This document shows, piece by piece, positions 1-9,975 of a stretch of DNA of 64,000 nucleotides (positions within the stretch are counted from its first letter, which is position 1; each line of letters starts with the position of its first letter). The notes beneath the pieces are model-generated. The model was given only the letters and a program-made list of their open reading frames with translations. It had not been told where the DNA came from and did not search any database. Origin of the DNA: Neoarius graeffei (Eukaryota > Chordata > Actinopteri > Siluriformes > Ariidae). The position numbers and the translations under genes were made by a program. The stretch is taken from assembly GCF_027579695.1 (NCBI RefSeq), contig NC_083592.1, forward strand, positions 33,566,214 to 33,630,213, read 5' to 3'.

Positions 1-300
1 TGGATGAATTCTTATGTTGCATCATGTTTGTTTGAAAAGGCACATTTAGGTATGTTCAACTTCTACAGTAATTGAAAGTATAAATTTTGTTTTTCCTTAT
101 ACAGTTTTCTATTTATTCTAATGCAGATTTAATTTAGAATGACATTTTTAGATTTCATGTTTTGGGTTTTTGTCAGTTAAGAATCATTTGAATTTACTAT
201 AGGGGCTCAGAGTTGCATGTTGACCATTAAATTGGCTTGAATTTGTTAATCATGACAAGTTTTTTCTTGTGTTTGCTTGCCATTTTAGTACAATTTTTAA
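1..300. other. AT-rich sequence without recognised feature
   Basis: No long open frame, RNA gene or recognisable repeat terminus was seen. It could be part of an intron or intergenic DNA of the gene to the left; nothing here supports a gene call. Confidence 0.4.
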
Positions 301-1055
301 GTCAGACAACCCCAGAACCCAGAAGCTTCAGGGGGCTTCGCCCCCCTTGTCCCCCCACCAGGGCGCTGCCCTAGCCTGGGCCCGCCCATCCTAAGCGTGA
401 CGCAACACGAGGGCCTGTTGCGAGCTTAGTCTGGCCAGGCAAGCTATCTACAGCTCTTCCAAGCTCCCGAAAAATCGGGAACCAGTCAACTTTGAGCATC
501 TCCAACGGCCCTGGGTAGAGGCGTGTTCAAGGCAGTGACGTAGTAGAACTGTGACCGGAAGCCATAGATTGTTCACAGAATCTATGCCGGAAGCGCTTCA
601 TTCACGCTTCCGCGTCTATTACGCATAGATGCTGTATTGAAAGCATTCAACGGGAAGTTCTCATTGAAAACGGAACAAAGAGCAGCCCTGGAGGTATTTA
701 TTGAAAGGAAGGACGTTTTTGCCTTGCTCCCGACCGGCTTCAGTAAGAGTTTAATCTACCAGTTAGCCCCGTCGCGTCGCATACATCAGAGGAAAGAGTG
801 ATGTGATTGGTTTAAGCTTCGTCACAGCCTTTTCTGGCTTCGACCAGTAGCAAACTGAGGCATTTCAGGGAGGCGGGTCAACCACGGGCTCTGGGAAACG
901 GTTGGGCTTAATATCTTGGCCAGACCAATAGCTCGTAGAGCTTTGTCGCGTTAGCCAGACTAGCGCTGCCCTGGACTAGCTGGGGGCCTGCGGCCCCCAG
1001 ACCCCCGGCTAAAATTTTCAGATAATTTCACCAGCCCCAAATCACATCCCTGGTT
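301..1055. repeat. GC-rich palindromic repeat, host of the RecQ-fragment element
   Basis: The flanks 301-371 and 972-1055 become continuous when the 372-962 insertion is removed. They hold short GC-rich palindromes (GGGGGCTTCGCCCCC type at about 331-346 and GGGGGCCTGCGGCCCCC at about 981-998). The right end ACATCCCTGG resembles the right end of the element at 9976-11631, so this may be a 3' fragment of a related DNA transposon. Superfamily not determined. Confidence 0.45.
372..962 (+). mobile_element. Non-autonomous DNA element with 9-bp TSD carrying a RecQ-helicase fragment (copy 1)
   Basis: The element begins TAGCCTGGGC and ends CCAGACTA, so its short terminal inverted repeat (TIR) is TAGYCTGG. 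It is flanked by the perfect 9-bp direct repeat GCGCTGCCC (363-371 and 963-971). A second copy lies at 19553-20114. An open stretch at about 631-800 reads like RecQ motif 0 (KTEQRAALE) followed by a Walker A-like LLPTGFSKS. Here the invariant Gly before Lys-Ser is Ser, and copy 2 keeps GFGKS. A 9-bp TSD suits MULE or Merlin-type transposases by general knowledge; no transposase was seen. Confidence 0.75.
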
Positions 1056-1471
1056 TTCTGTAACAGTGTTGCTCTAATACATAGTAGTCTAGTAAAACCG
1101 TAGGTGCTTAAAAAAGGCAACTGGACTTGTCTTCAAGAATTACAAACGTTTCATCTCTCATCCAAAAGGTGGCTTCTTTAGTTCTGTCTGACTAGTGGAG
1201 GTTGAACTACCTTCACTGAACGGAGGTGGTCTCAGACACCACTTATCAGCCACCTATAACATCGTCCTTGGTCCACTTCCCAGAAAACTAAATACACATC
1301 CACACCAAAACTCAGCTGACTTCAATGACTTGCATGATGGCAGAGAGAGCCAATGACCCTGTAGGCTGCTAATACCATTCACACGTGGGCCCCAGTGACC
1401 TACGATGACTCAACGACCCTCCTTAGGGTTGCTTTTGATCCACTAGAGGATGAATACCTGGAACTCTCTAC

Positions 1472-2788
1472 TGCCTCTTTTCCACCAAATCAGTTCCAGG
1501 GCTGGTTCGGGGCCAGTGCTGGTGCACAACTTGTTCAACTTGCGAGCCAGCTGAGAACCAGTTTGCTTTTCCATCGCTCGCGGTGCTAAGGGAAGCCACG
1601 TCATTACGTCGTTGTATACGTCAGTTACGTCGCTACGTTTGCATAAACCTTGGCGTGAATATCGAAGCAAAAACATGGAAGAAGCAGCAACAACAACAAC
1701 AACAATAATAATAATAATGGATGACTTCGCGTTTGTACAGCTGCTGCTTCTCGTCGCTTAAAAATGGCGATCTTTTGTGGTCTTATTGTTGTTGGTCTTA
1801 ACAACTCTGCCCCCCCCCGGTTCTTTCCTCTGGCCCAGCAGAGAGTTGGTGCTAGCCTGGAACCGGTTTTTCTGGCCCCAGAACCAGTTCTTTGTCAGTG
1901 GAAACAGAAAACCCGGTTCCAAACTAACACTACGTTGGGACTGCAACCTGAAACGACCCATATCCGATTTGTTGTGAAATCTGATTTTTTTGTTAGGCCA
2001 TTCACGTTACCAATTATATGAGACTTGTATGCGATCTCCAATATGAACAGAAAACGACCCAAAAGTGTCCCGCATGCGCAAATTGACGCATAATAAGCAC
2101 ATCTACGTAATATGTAAACAAAAAAAAGCGCACTCTTCAAGTTTGCAAGTAAAGCATGGAGATGAGGCGAGACCTGGCGATGTGGTTTTTGTGGCGGCGG
2201 CGGAACTCACACAATAATCTGATTAATGTGGGCAGCAGACTAATGAGACCGAAGGTGTCAAATTACTGGAAATTTCCAGAACAATCTTATCTTGAGGATG
2301 GTTTAAGGATGGTTTAAGTTATAAATCAGTTACAGAAACTGTTTTATTTAATCAGGCTAACAGATCAACATCCAGGTCCCTACCAAATCCACCATTAGCT
2401 TGATCAATTCTATAAAAGTCTATTTAAATTCTGAAAACTGTACAAATGTTGTTGTTTTCCACCAAAGAGGCGGGATTAGCCAACGCAGAATAGTGACGTT
2501 TGTCTCTTGTTGATGATGTGTAGGTCGCATGAATGCGACCTGTCCGGTCAGACTGCAGTCGCATGTGAAAATAACGGATATGCATCGGAATTAGGACCAC
2601 ATATTCAAGCGGCCTGGGTCGCATGTGAAAAAATCGGATCTGTGTCGTTCCGATTGTCAATAACAAATCGGATACAGGTCGCATATGGGCAAAAAAATCG
2701 GATATGGGTCGTTTCAGGGTGCAGTCTGAACGTAGCCTAAGCACTGGCCCCGAACCAGCCCTGGAACTGCTTTGGTGGAAAAGGGGCA
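1472..2788 (+). mobile_element. 3-bp-TSD MITE 'CCCCTTTTCCACCAAA' family, copy 1, split by a Harbinger-like insertion
   Basis: The TIRs TGCCTCTTTTCCACCAAAT and GCCCCTTTTCCACCAAAGC (reverse of the right end) are flanked by the TSD TAC (1469-1471, 2789-2791). The family has four more copies (14887, 38758, 43789, 49516). It retains a short frame near 1717-1760 that begins [12 protein letters not shown] and then hits a stop, comparable to the first exon of a Harbinger-type transposase. The copy is interrupted at 1928-2737. Confidence 0.8.
1928..2737. mobile_element. PIF/Harbinger-like MITE nested in the preceding element
   Basis: Inserted at TAA (1925-1927 and 2738-2740), giving the 3-bp TSD typical of PIF/Harbinger. 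The termini are CACTACGTTGGGACTGCA and, reversed, GGCTACGTTCAGACTGCA. Subterminal ATCCGATTT/AAATCGGAT motifs repeat on both sides. The uninterrupted host sequence (AACTAAGCACTGGCC) is visible in the other copies of the host MITE, which confirms the breakpoint. The same family occurs at about 35085-36142, where it carries a Myb/SANT-like exon. Confidence 0.8.
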
Positions 2789-2921
2789 TACTAGTTAGAC
2801 AGAACTGAAGAAGCCTTTTGGATGAGGGATGAAACGTCTTCAAGGATTTCAGTTGCGTTCTTTAGCACCTACGGTTTACAATGACCTGGATGACTGAGAA
2901 CCTTCAGGCAGTAGTCTAGTA

Positions 2922-3228
2922 CAGCATTTCTCAACCTTTTTTCAGTCACGGCACCCTTCAGAAGTATGCAAATTCTCAAGGCGCCCCCATATAAAATATA
3001 CAGTCACGCTGACCATACACTGACCCCGGCAGTGACGTTGTGACATGGGAAAGGGGGCCGTGAGACAAATTTTGATGATGCATGAGGCAGCGATGATCTG
3101 CATTAGTGTAACTATCGTTTTTTGGAATTTTAATTCATTTTATTTATTTCAATGTTAGAATATATAATTTTTTGACGGCACCCCTAATGAAGCCACACGG
3201 CACCCCAGGGTGCCGTTGAGAGAGGCTG
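2922..3228. mobile_element. hAT-type MITE (307 bp)
   Basis: Termini CAGCATTTCTCAACC and, reversed, CAGCCTCTCTCAACG, with 8-bp TSD GTCTAGTA/GTCTAGCA (2914-2921, 3229-3236; 7 of 8). The arms contain the CGGCACCC/GGGTGCCG palindrome usual for this class of short hAT derivatives. No coding capacity. Confidence 0.8.
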
Positions 3229-3354
3229 GTCTAGCAAGTCAAATCATAATCGCCCTGATAGCATGATGCTAACTTGTGTCCTGGACATTCCACAACATTT
3301 AATGTAAATATAAACGGTCAAAAAGCGTGACTTGTCATTCATTACTGAATCAGA

Positions 3355-5390
3355 ATTAGAGCCAGAATCGAGTTTATTGCCAAGTCTGTTCGCACATACA
3401 AGGAATGTGGTGATTGGTGCTTGAACAGTTAAGATAAAAGAATTTTAAAAAGCTGGAATAATGTGCTCAAACAGGTCACAGAATGAAGATAAAGAAGTTA
3501 TGGTATGAATGTGTGAGAAGAGGAGGGTTAAATAAATAGCCAAGCTGTACAGTGTGTGCCAGAATGAAGATGCATGAGATGAAGTGCATTAACGTGTCCG
3601 ATTGAAAGTGTGAGATGAGTCAGTGGGGGTCTCTGACCTTACTGATGAGGCAGCTGCAGCGGGGAAAAAGCTGGCCTTATGGCGTGAGGTTTTGGTTCTA
3701 ATGGGCCACAGCCTCCTACCAAAGGGGACCGGTTCAAAAAGTTTGTGTCTGGGGTCGGCCACAATCCTTTCTGTTCTCCTCAGGGTCCTGAAGAGACGTT
3801 AGGTTGCAGCCGATTGTCCTCTCAGCAGAGCGAACGATGCGCTGCAGTCTGCCCATGTCCCTGGTAGTGGCAGCAGCGTACCACATGGTGATGGAGGAGG
3901 TGAGGTTGGACTCGATGATGGCGGTGTAAAAGTGCACCATCGTTGTCTGTCTTTGGCAGATCATACTGCTTCATTTGCCGCAGGAAGTGCATCATCTGCT
4001 GTGCTTTCTTGGTGAGAGAGCACATATTCATCTCCCACTTGAAGTCCTGGGTAATTTGTCGTGCCCAGCAAGCAGAAATACTCCAGAGGTTACTGGGGAG
4101 TCACACTGGGTGATGGGGGAGGGTGTGGCAGAGCTCCTCCTGAAGCCTACAATCATCTTGGAGCATTAAGCCCTAAAGGCCAATTTATGCTGACAACCCA
4201 GTCCTCGCAGACGGTGTCGCAGACAGTGTCTGCGTAGCCCCCCCACCTTCGCAGATGCTCTGCGTGCACCTCCCAAAAATTGTGACCACCGCAGAAGCCT
4301 CGCAGACAAGAGGGCTCTGATTGGTCCACTCTACATCTGCTGTACACGCACTTCCGCTTCCCTACTTTCCCGGTTTTTGTTTTCATGACCGGCATTTTTA
4401 AAAACACGAGCGAAGATGGAGCAGCACGAAGAGCGGTTGATTGAGGAAGTACGTACATCTATACGACTCCAGTTCTAGTCATTATAAGTAACCGGAGGAT
4501 AAACACTCCACTAACCACACCCACCAACTACTCCTAGCGACTTCGCGCCCCCTTGCGTTGTGCTGGTGAATAACATTGCGCACGCCTATTCCCCCGCTCA
4601 ACAATAAATTACAACTGTCTGCGAAAAGCTATCTGCGAAAGCCTTGTCGCAAGAGCATGCAGAGGCCTCAAGTTGTTCTGCTTGCACCAGGTCACCAGAT
4701 GGTCAGTCTCCCACCTGCAGGCAGACTCCTCGTCGTCAGAGATGATTCCAGTGAGGGTGTCGTCGTCTGCAAACTTTAGGAGCTTGACAGACTGATGACT
4801 GGAGGTGCAGCTGTTGGTGTAGAGGAGAAAGGGTGCAGCCTTGGGGTGGGGGGGATCTGATGCTGATGGTTCGGGAGTCAGAGATGTTGCCCTAGCTTCA
4901 CGTGCTGCTTCCTGCCAGACAGGAAGTCATTGAGGTGGAGCCAGGTATGCTCAGCTGGGAGAGCTTGTCCTGTAGAAAAGCCGGGATGATGGTGTTAATC
5001 CACAAACAGGATCCTAGCATAGGTTCCTGGGGAGTCCAGGTGCTGGAGGATGAAATGAAGAGCCACAGCATTGTCAGCAGATCTGTAGGTGAACTGCATG
5101 GGGTCCAGGAGTGGGTCAGTGATGGCTTTAAGGTGGTGAAGCACAAGGCACTTGAAGGATTTTGTAACAGAGAAGTCAGGGCGATGGGTCTGTCGTCATT
5201 TAATGCTGCGATCCTTGGCTTTTTGGGGACGGGGATAATGTTGGAAGCCTTGAAGCAGGCTGACACACAGCATGTCTCCAGCGAGGTGTTGATGTGTGTG
5301 AACGCTAGAGACAGCCGATCAGCACAGTGCTTCAGGGTAAACGGTGAGACCGAGTCGGGACCTGCTGCTTTGTGGGGTTTCAGCTACATT
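3355..5390 (-). mobile_element. L2/Rex-type LINE remnant (reverse transcriptase, frameshifted)
   Basis: Minus-strand frames match non-LTR reverse transcriptase in order. At 5266-4898 there is an N-terminal fingers/palm segment (IIPVPKKPRIAALNDDRPIALTS in part). At 3964-3734 there is the C-terminal connection (FYTAIIESNLTSSITMWYAA..LQRIVRSAERTIG in part). The 3' end near 3355-3420 (reverse of GAGTTTATTGCCAAG) is the usual LINE tail. The YxDD core is lost between fragments and stops interrupt every frame. A Harbinger-like MITE interrupts it at about 4169-4669. Confidence 0.75.
4169..4669. mobile_element. Harbinger-like MITE with MADF-type exon fragment
   Basis: Imperfect TIRs: GGCCAATTTATGCTGAC at the left and reversed GGCCTCTGCATGCTCTTGC at the right, both followed by repeated CGCAGAC/GTCTGCG motifs. 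On the plus strand near 4416 a short frame begins MEQHEERLIEEVR, as in the MADF/Myb-like accessory protein of Harbinger elements. The TSD is unclear and the ends are approximate. Confidence 0.5.
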
Positions 5391-5513
5391 TAATGTAAAT
5401 ATTATTTTTAACATTTCTCAAAGTAATTGTTCTTGTATAATCACACCACTGTGGATTATTTTTCGAGACCGGTCATTATGATTACACTGTGACTTAGTTT
5501 ATCCAACCACTTC

Positions 5514-5544
<31 letters not shown>

Positions 5545-6144
5545 CACTTCTTTATTCCTGTGTTATTTCTAAACCTGTCTGACGGTCATGTTGGTGAATA
5601 AACAGTTCTGAAGTACTGCCTGCTCTTTAAAGTTGTCGGCAATGCTTGCTTGTGTCTTGCAAGTCACAGTGGATTAAAACACTAATATTCCACATCGATG
5701 GAACTAATCAATTCAACTAATGACCAAAGTCAGGGTTGGTATCTTTCCCTTTGGTGATGTACTATGCAAAGCTCAGAAATAAGAGCTGCTCAACTGAAAA
5801 CTGAAAGAAATAAAGTTTTTTTTTTCCGTGTTCAAATTCATAGAAGGTCTGAGTTATTACGTATATGAACTGACATTTGAAACCCACAGATCAGGGGAAA
5901 ATCTGGTTGTAAAATCTGTTCCACAGCGAAGTACAAAGATTTGCATTTCCTCTGTTTTCTTAGGTAAAACGTGGGTGTATTCGGTAACGAGAGAACCAAA
6001 ATATTATGGCTTTTTGTGAACTGAAAGAAGTCAAAGATTTTGGCATGAAGAATTCAGTCTCCAGGGGTTCCCCCCTTCATATCCTTTTTTTTTTTTTTTT
6101 TTTAAATTTGTTCATATTATTTAGAGGGAGGGAGGGAGGACTAA
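5391..6144. other. No gene seen; homopolymer runs
   Basis: Holds a poly-T run at 5513-5541 and another at about 6083-6101. The small open frames here have no recognisable domain. Intergenic DNA left of LYSMD3. Confidence 0.4.
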
Positions 6145-6827
6145 TGGCCCTTTTCCACTACCCTTTTTCAGCTCACTTCAGCCCGACACGGCTCGCGTTT
6201 CGACTATCTCAGAACAGCACGACTCGGCTCGCTTCAGCCCTGCTTAGCACCCAAAACTCGCACGGTTTTGGAGTGGGGCTGAAGCGAGCCAAACCGAGCT
6301 GAGTGAGGCTGGGGGCATGAGGAGACACTCCCCTGTGCACTGATTGGTGAGGAGGAGTGTCCTCACATGCCCACACACGCCCCGCGAGCACGCTGGGATC
6401 TGTAAACACCGTAAACCCGGAAGAAGAAGAATTACAAATTACGAGAATTTCTGAAGCCTTATGCGCCTCGCCTCATCTATACACTCTTGCCAGTATCTGT
6501 TGGCGTTGTCGGTGACAACAAGCCACAGCACCAAGACCAGCAACACTAACGACTCCATGTCCTCCATGTTTATTGTTTACTATCCGGGTCGTGAGACTAC
6601 CGCTTAAAAGATCACTGTCGTCACTGTTTGCGCTGCTTAACGACATCACGTGACATCCACCCACTTTCGCTAACTCCACCCAATGTGTCCACCCACTTCC
6701 AGCCAGCACGGTTCAGCGCGGTTGTAGTCGAAATGCAACTCCAACAGCCCTGCTCAGCTCGACTCAGCCCAACTCAGCACGGCACGGCTCAGCCCGACTC
6801 CGCCGCGTTTGTAGTGGAAAAGCGGCA
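6145..6827 (-). mobile_element. 3-bp-TSD MITE 'CTTTTCCACTAC' family, copy 1
   Basis: Termini TGGCCCTTTTCCACTACC and, reversed, TGCCGCTTTTCCACTACA, with TSD TAA/AAA (6142-6144, 6828-6830). On the minus strand (about 6568-6437) it keeps a 42-codon frame starting MEDMESLVLLVLVLWLV and ending RRIRLQKFS-stop, nearly identical to that of copy 2 at 9283-9972. The layout (acidic start, hydrophobic stretch, Arg-rich end) looks like the first exon of a Harbinger-type transposase. Confidence 0.8.
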
Positions 6828-7147
6828 AAAGTAAAACAGCTGCTTATTACCTCGCCTGGGACGGAGTCTACCGGGGGCGAGGTATTGTGTGTGTGTGTGT
6901 GTGTGTGTGGGGTTTTGTTTTTTGTTTTTTTTTGGTAACCAGTGTTACGGGGAAAACGGCTGGACCAGTCTTCATGAAACGTTCAGGATAGATATACACT
7001 GGTCTTAAATAGAACCACCAAAATTTTGGGGGGTCATCTGGTCAAGGTTTTTGTGGCTACTGCCTCATATAGACCCTTTTCAGTCACATGACCTTCGTAA
7101 ACGCGACCGCCATTTTGGACATGTAGTGGACTTCGGCTCGAATCAGT

Positions 7148-7440
7148 TTGAATGCAAGGAAGTCGACAAACGAAAAACATAAAAGAAAAAGGAGCGAGAT
7201 GCAGAAAACACTTTCACTGTCCAGCGACGTAGGGCATTTACAGGGCGAGCAGAGGGAGAGGTATTTGCAAAAATTGAGGTTAGCAGGCTTAGAGAACGAC
7301 GTTTACCTGCTTCCACCAGGATTGCTCACTGACGTACGGAAGTACACGAAGCCCTCGTCTTTACCTGACTACGGCCCACATGATCCGTATACCTATGTCG
7401 TTAAAAACCCATCGCCATACACGCCAACGTCTGAGGTTCC
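7148..7440 (+). pseudogene. Transposon ORF fragment, conserved but uncharacterised
   Basis: About 95 codons: a basic start (KHKRKRSEMQK), then ERYLQKLRLAGLENDVYLLP, then YTYVVKNPSPYTP. The last part aligns by eye with YNYLINFPSLFS in the 23182-24513 element. I recall this motif from multi-copy fish proteins with a SWIM-type zinc finger/YqaJ-like region, but cannot confirm it. The frame is cut off by the palindrome at 7431-7578. Confidence 0.45.
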
Positions 7441-7578
7441 GGAGCGTGCTCCGGCTTGCTCCAGGAGTACTCCAGCTTGCTCCCCCTCAAATTAAGCAGC
7501 GCGCTCCGGAGCACTCGCGCGCGCTGCTTAATTTGAGGGGGAGCAAGCCGGAGCGCGCTCCGGAACCTCGGACGTTGG
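7431..7578. repeat. Foldback insertion with near-perfect arms
   Basis: The left arm starts CCAACGTCTGAGGTTCCGGA and the right arm is its reverse complement (TCCGGAACCTCGGACGTTGG). The inner part, CTCCCCCTCAAATTAAGC against GCTTAATTTGAGGGGGAG, is also paired. It is followed by a second small palindrome at about 7583-7620 (CAGCTATTTACAC/GTGTAAATAGCTG). It interrupts the transposon ORF before it. Confidence 0.75.
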
Positions 7579-7859
7579 CTCCGGCAGCTATTTACACTGG
7601 ATCCGGTGTAAATAGCTGCTGGATCATAATTACAGTAAACTAGTAAATACAGTAAAGGAAAAACTCGAGACTGAAAGGTTTTAACAGTCATCCAAATGAC
7701 TGAACGTAAACATTGCTACAGTAACATACCAGCTACTATGTTGTTGACATTAGCTAGTCAACAATAGCTACTACAGAAGAACAAAGAGGTTACAATGGGT
7801 TATTTTAACCTATTTGGTTACACACTCGCCGCCACAGAATGTTAACAGCAATGTAATGC

Positions 7860-8052
7860 CTTTTCTGGCTAATTTTATTCGTCTTACCTCCAACAAAGTG
7901 GTCACTACACAAGCGCTGGTATGCCGAGGGCTGCCAATCTTTCCTGTTAATGGCCGCTATCCATCTTTTCCGTCGGGATCTGATAAAATGATAACCCTTG
8001 CCTTGTTTGTTGATGGTTACTACATCCAGGTGCACAACAATATAGTGGCATG
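7860..8052 (-). pseudogene. THAP zinc-finger exon, frameshifted
   Basis: The minus strand begins MPLYCCAPGCSNHQQ at 8052. After FYQIP it continues one frame over as RKRWIAAINRKDWQPSA and RLCSDHFVGG, followed by a GTAAG donor at about 7890. The C2CH ligands (C-x4-C, then C-x2-H) and the conserved Trp are present, so this is a THAP domain. A single-base frameshift near 7976 breaks it. THAP domains are the DNA-binding part of P-type and Kolobok-type transposases. Confidence 0.75.
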
Positions 8053-8470
8053 ATGGAAGTCTTGCTGAAAGTAAAAACTTTCTTTGCTGCCGTTCCTCAA
8101 TGTTGGCTGTGGTAAACTACTGGTAGTACATGTCCAAAATGGCGCCCGCGTTCGTCGTGACGTCACGTGAAAAGGGTCCATAGAGGCAGTAGCCACTATG
8201 TCCTCGTGCTGTAAGAGTGTAGTACGGTGTGTTCTGATTGGCTGAGAGCAGCAGAGAATCAGAACCATGTTTATTGGCCAAGTATGTTCACACACCCAAG
8301 GTCAAAGTCACCAAAAAGGTCAATTTTTTTTTTTTTGGGTGTTCTCTTCCTTCATGCTCATCATAAGTGGTACTGGGTGAGGTTTGTTTTACCTGGCAAC
8401 ACTTTTATTCCCAGTTGTATTCAATCTTTCCCCATCTAGGGATCAATAAAGTGTTATCTTAAGTATTATC

Positions 8471-9068
8471 TTATTTCATAGGTTATGAAATACTCCATGA
8501 CAACTGAGTTGTGTAACCAAAAAAAAAAAAAAATCCCTCTTCGTGTTTACTTCTGATCTGCGTTTAAAGCTGGTTATAACGTGAAGAACTGGGGCAGAAC
8601 AGGTATATCAGGAAGACTGAAGTGATAAATATCGTAATGGAGAGGATCCAGAAGCTGCTCAGTGGATGAAGGCAGTTAAGATTACTGTAGTTATAAAAGG
8701 ACGATAAGAACATGCTTAGGGAGATGCAAAGTTTCAAATGATCAGTTTCTTTCTTTCCTTTTAACTATTAAGTAAGCAATAAAACAATACAAAACATGCT
8801 GTTATAGGAAAATAATCAATAGGCTGGCATTTGAGTTTGTCTTGTACCAAAAATGAGCAAATTATTGCATTTTTGCGGCTACTGCTTCATAGAGGCTGTA
8901 GCCATTAGTATGTCCTCATGTTGTAAGAATGAGTGTAACAATCGTGCACTGCGCACGCATGTTCTGATTAAAATAGCCAGTGAGTGTATATAATTCGGTT
9001 CACTGTTCGAAATAAATGGACTCGACTAAAGAAATCGCTTTCAGACATGTTTATGCTTATAACCGAGG
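8471..9068. other. No gene seen
   Basis: AT-rich DNA. At 8879-8960 it contains another piece of the repeat seen at 8181-8215 (GGCTACTGCTTCATAGAGG). No open frame with a known domain. Confidence 0.35.
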
Positions 9069-9282
9069 GAAAGTCATACATGTCAACCTATACGGAATGT
9101 CCGTATTTTATACGGATTTGATTCAATAAACATAGTATACGGGCATACAAAGTTTTATACAGATTCTTTAAAAAAACTTCAATATTTAGAGCTATAATCA
9201 ATTCCCACGATGATAAGAGCGCATAACATTTACAAACGTACTGTACACCACAGAAAGCACTGACGGCCAGTAAAGAGTCTTA

Positions 9283-9972
9283 TGCCGCTTTTCCACTACA
9301 AACGCGGCTGAGTCGGGCTGAGCCGTGCCGTGCTGAGTCGAGCTGAGCGGGGCTGTTGGAGTTGCATTTCGACTACAACCGCGCTGAACCGTGCTGGCTG
9401 GAAGTGGGTGGACACATTGGGTGGAGTTAGCGAAAGTGGGTGGATGTCACGTGATGTCGTTAAGCAGCGCAAACAGTGACGACAGTGAGCTTTTAAGCGG
9501 TAGTCTCACGACCCGGATAGTAAACAATAAACATGGAGGACATGGAGTCGTTAGTGTTGCTGGTCTTGGTGCTGTGGCTTGTCACCGACAACGCCGACAG
9601 ATACTGGCAAGAGCGTATAGATGAGGCGAGGCGCATAAGGCTTCAGAAATTCTCGTAATTCGTAATTCTTCTCCTTCCGGGTTTGCGGTGTTTACAGATC
9701 CCAGCGCGCTCGCGGGGCGTGTGTGGGCATGTGAGGACACTCCTCCTCACCAATCAGTGCACAGGGGAGTGTCTGCTCACGCCCCCAGCCTCACTCGGCT
9801 CGCTTTGGCTCGCTTCAGCCCCACTCCAAAACGGTGCGAGTTTTAGGGGCTAAGCAGGGCTGAAGCGAGCTGAGTCGTGCTGGTTTTTGGTAGTCGAAAC
9901 GCGAGCCGTGTCGGGCTGAAGTGAGCTGAAGCGAGCTGAAGTGAGCTGAAAAAGGGTAGTGGAAAAGGGCCA
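9283..9972 (+). mobile_element. 3-bp-TSD MITE 'CTTTTCCACTAC' family, copy 2
   Basis: Same family as 6145-6827 in the opposite orientation. Termini TGCCGCTTTTCCACTACA and, reversed, TGGCCCTTTTCCACTACC; perfect TSD TTA (9280-9282, 9973-9975). It keeps a 41-codon plus-strand frame from 9533 (MEDMESLVLLVLVLWLV to LQKFS-stop). Confidence 0.85.
9533..9658 (+). pseudogene. Small ORF resembling a Harbinger-type transposase first exon
   Basis: Begins MEDMESLVLL, then a hydrophobic run (VLVLWLV), then TDNADRYWQERIDEARRIR and a stop after QKFS. The same frame is kept in the other copy (6145-6827) with few substitutions. It is probably the leftover first exon of the parent transposase rather than an active gene. 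Confidence 0.5.
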
Positions 9973-9975
9973 TTA

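Larger units (their letters stand above)
1084..2913. mobile_element. Penelope-like element remnant with inverted terminal copies
   Basis: The segment at about 1084-1195 (CATCTCTCATCCAAAAGG..TTCTTTAGTTCTGTCTGAC) recurs in inverted orientation at about 2791-2880, ending in a GTAGGTGCTTAAAAAAGGC-like piece. This motif (TGAAGAAGCCTTTTGGATGAG followed by GAAACGTCTTCAAG) is the one I associate with the 3' end of fish Penelope-like (Neptune-type) retroelements, which often carry inverted pseudo-LTRs. No reverse transcriptase or GIY-YIG ORF remains. The interior is interrupted by the MITE at 1472-2788. Family assignment is from memory. Confidence 0.5.
7070..8180. mobile_element. DNA transposon remnant with two opposed genes (TA TSD, TIR TRGACCCTTTTCA), copy 1
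   Basis: Termini TAGACCCTTTTCAGTCAC and, reversed, TGGACCCTTTTCACGTGAC, inserted between TA dinucleotides (7068-7069, 8181-8182). On the plus strand about 7148-7440 is a frame with DVYLLPPGLLTDV..YTYVVKNPSPYT, similar in pattern to the ORF of the related element at 23182-24513. On the minus strand about 8052-7860 is a THAP-domain exon. It contains a later foldback at 7431-7578. Confidence 0.7.
6848..8470 (+). repeat. Interspersed repeat 'CCTCGCCTGGGACGGAG', split by a TA-TSD transposon
   Basis: The left part (6848-7069) and right part (8181-8420) belong together: GGCTACTGCCTCA..TAGAGGCAGTAGCC closes when 7070-8180 is removed, and the same junction is intact at 8880-8906. It starts with a CCTCGCC..GGCGAGG stem and a (GT)n run (6889-6910). 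It ends near GTTTTACCTGGCAACACTTTT, as does the 62346-63275 copy. The final 50 bases (GGGATCAATAAAGT) look like a Rex3-type LINE tail. Confidence 0.55.
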
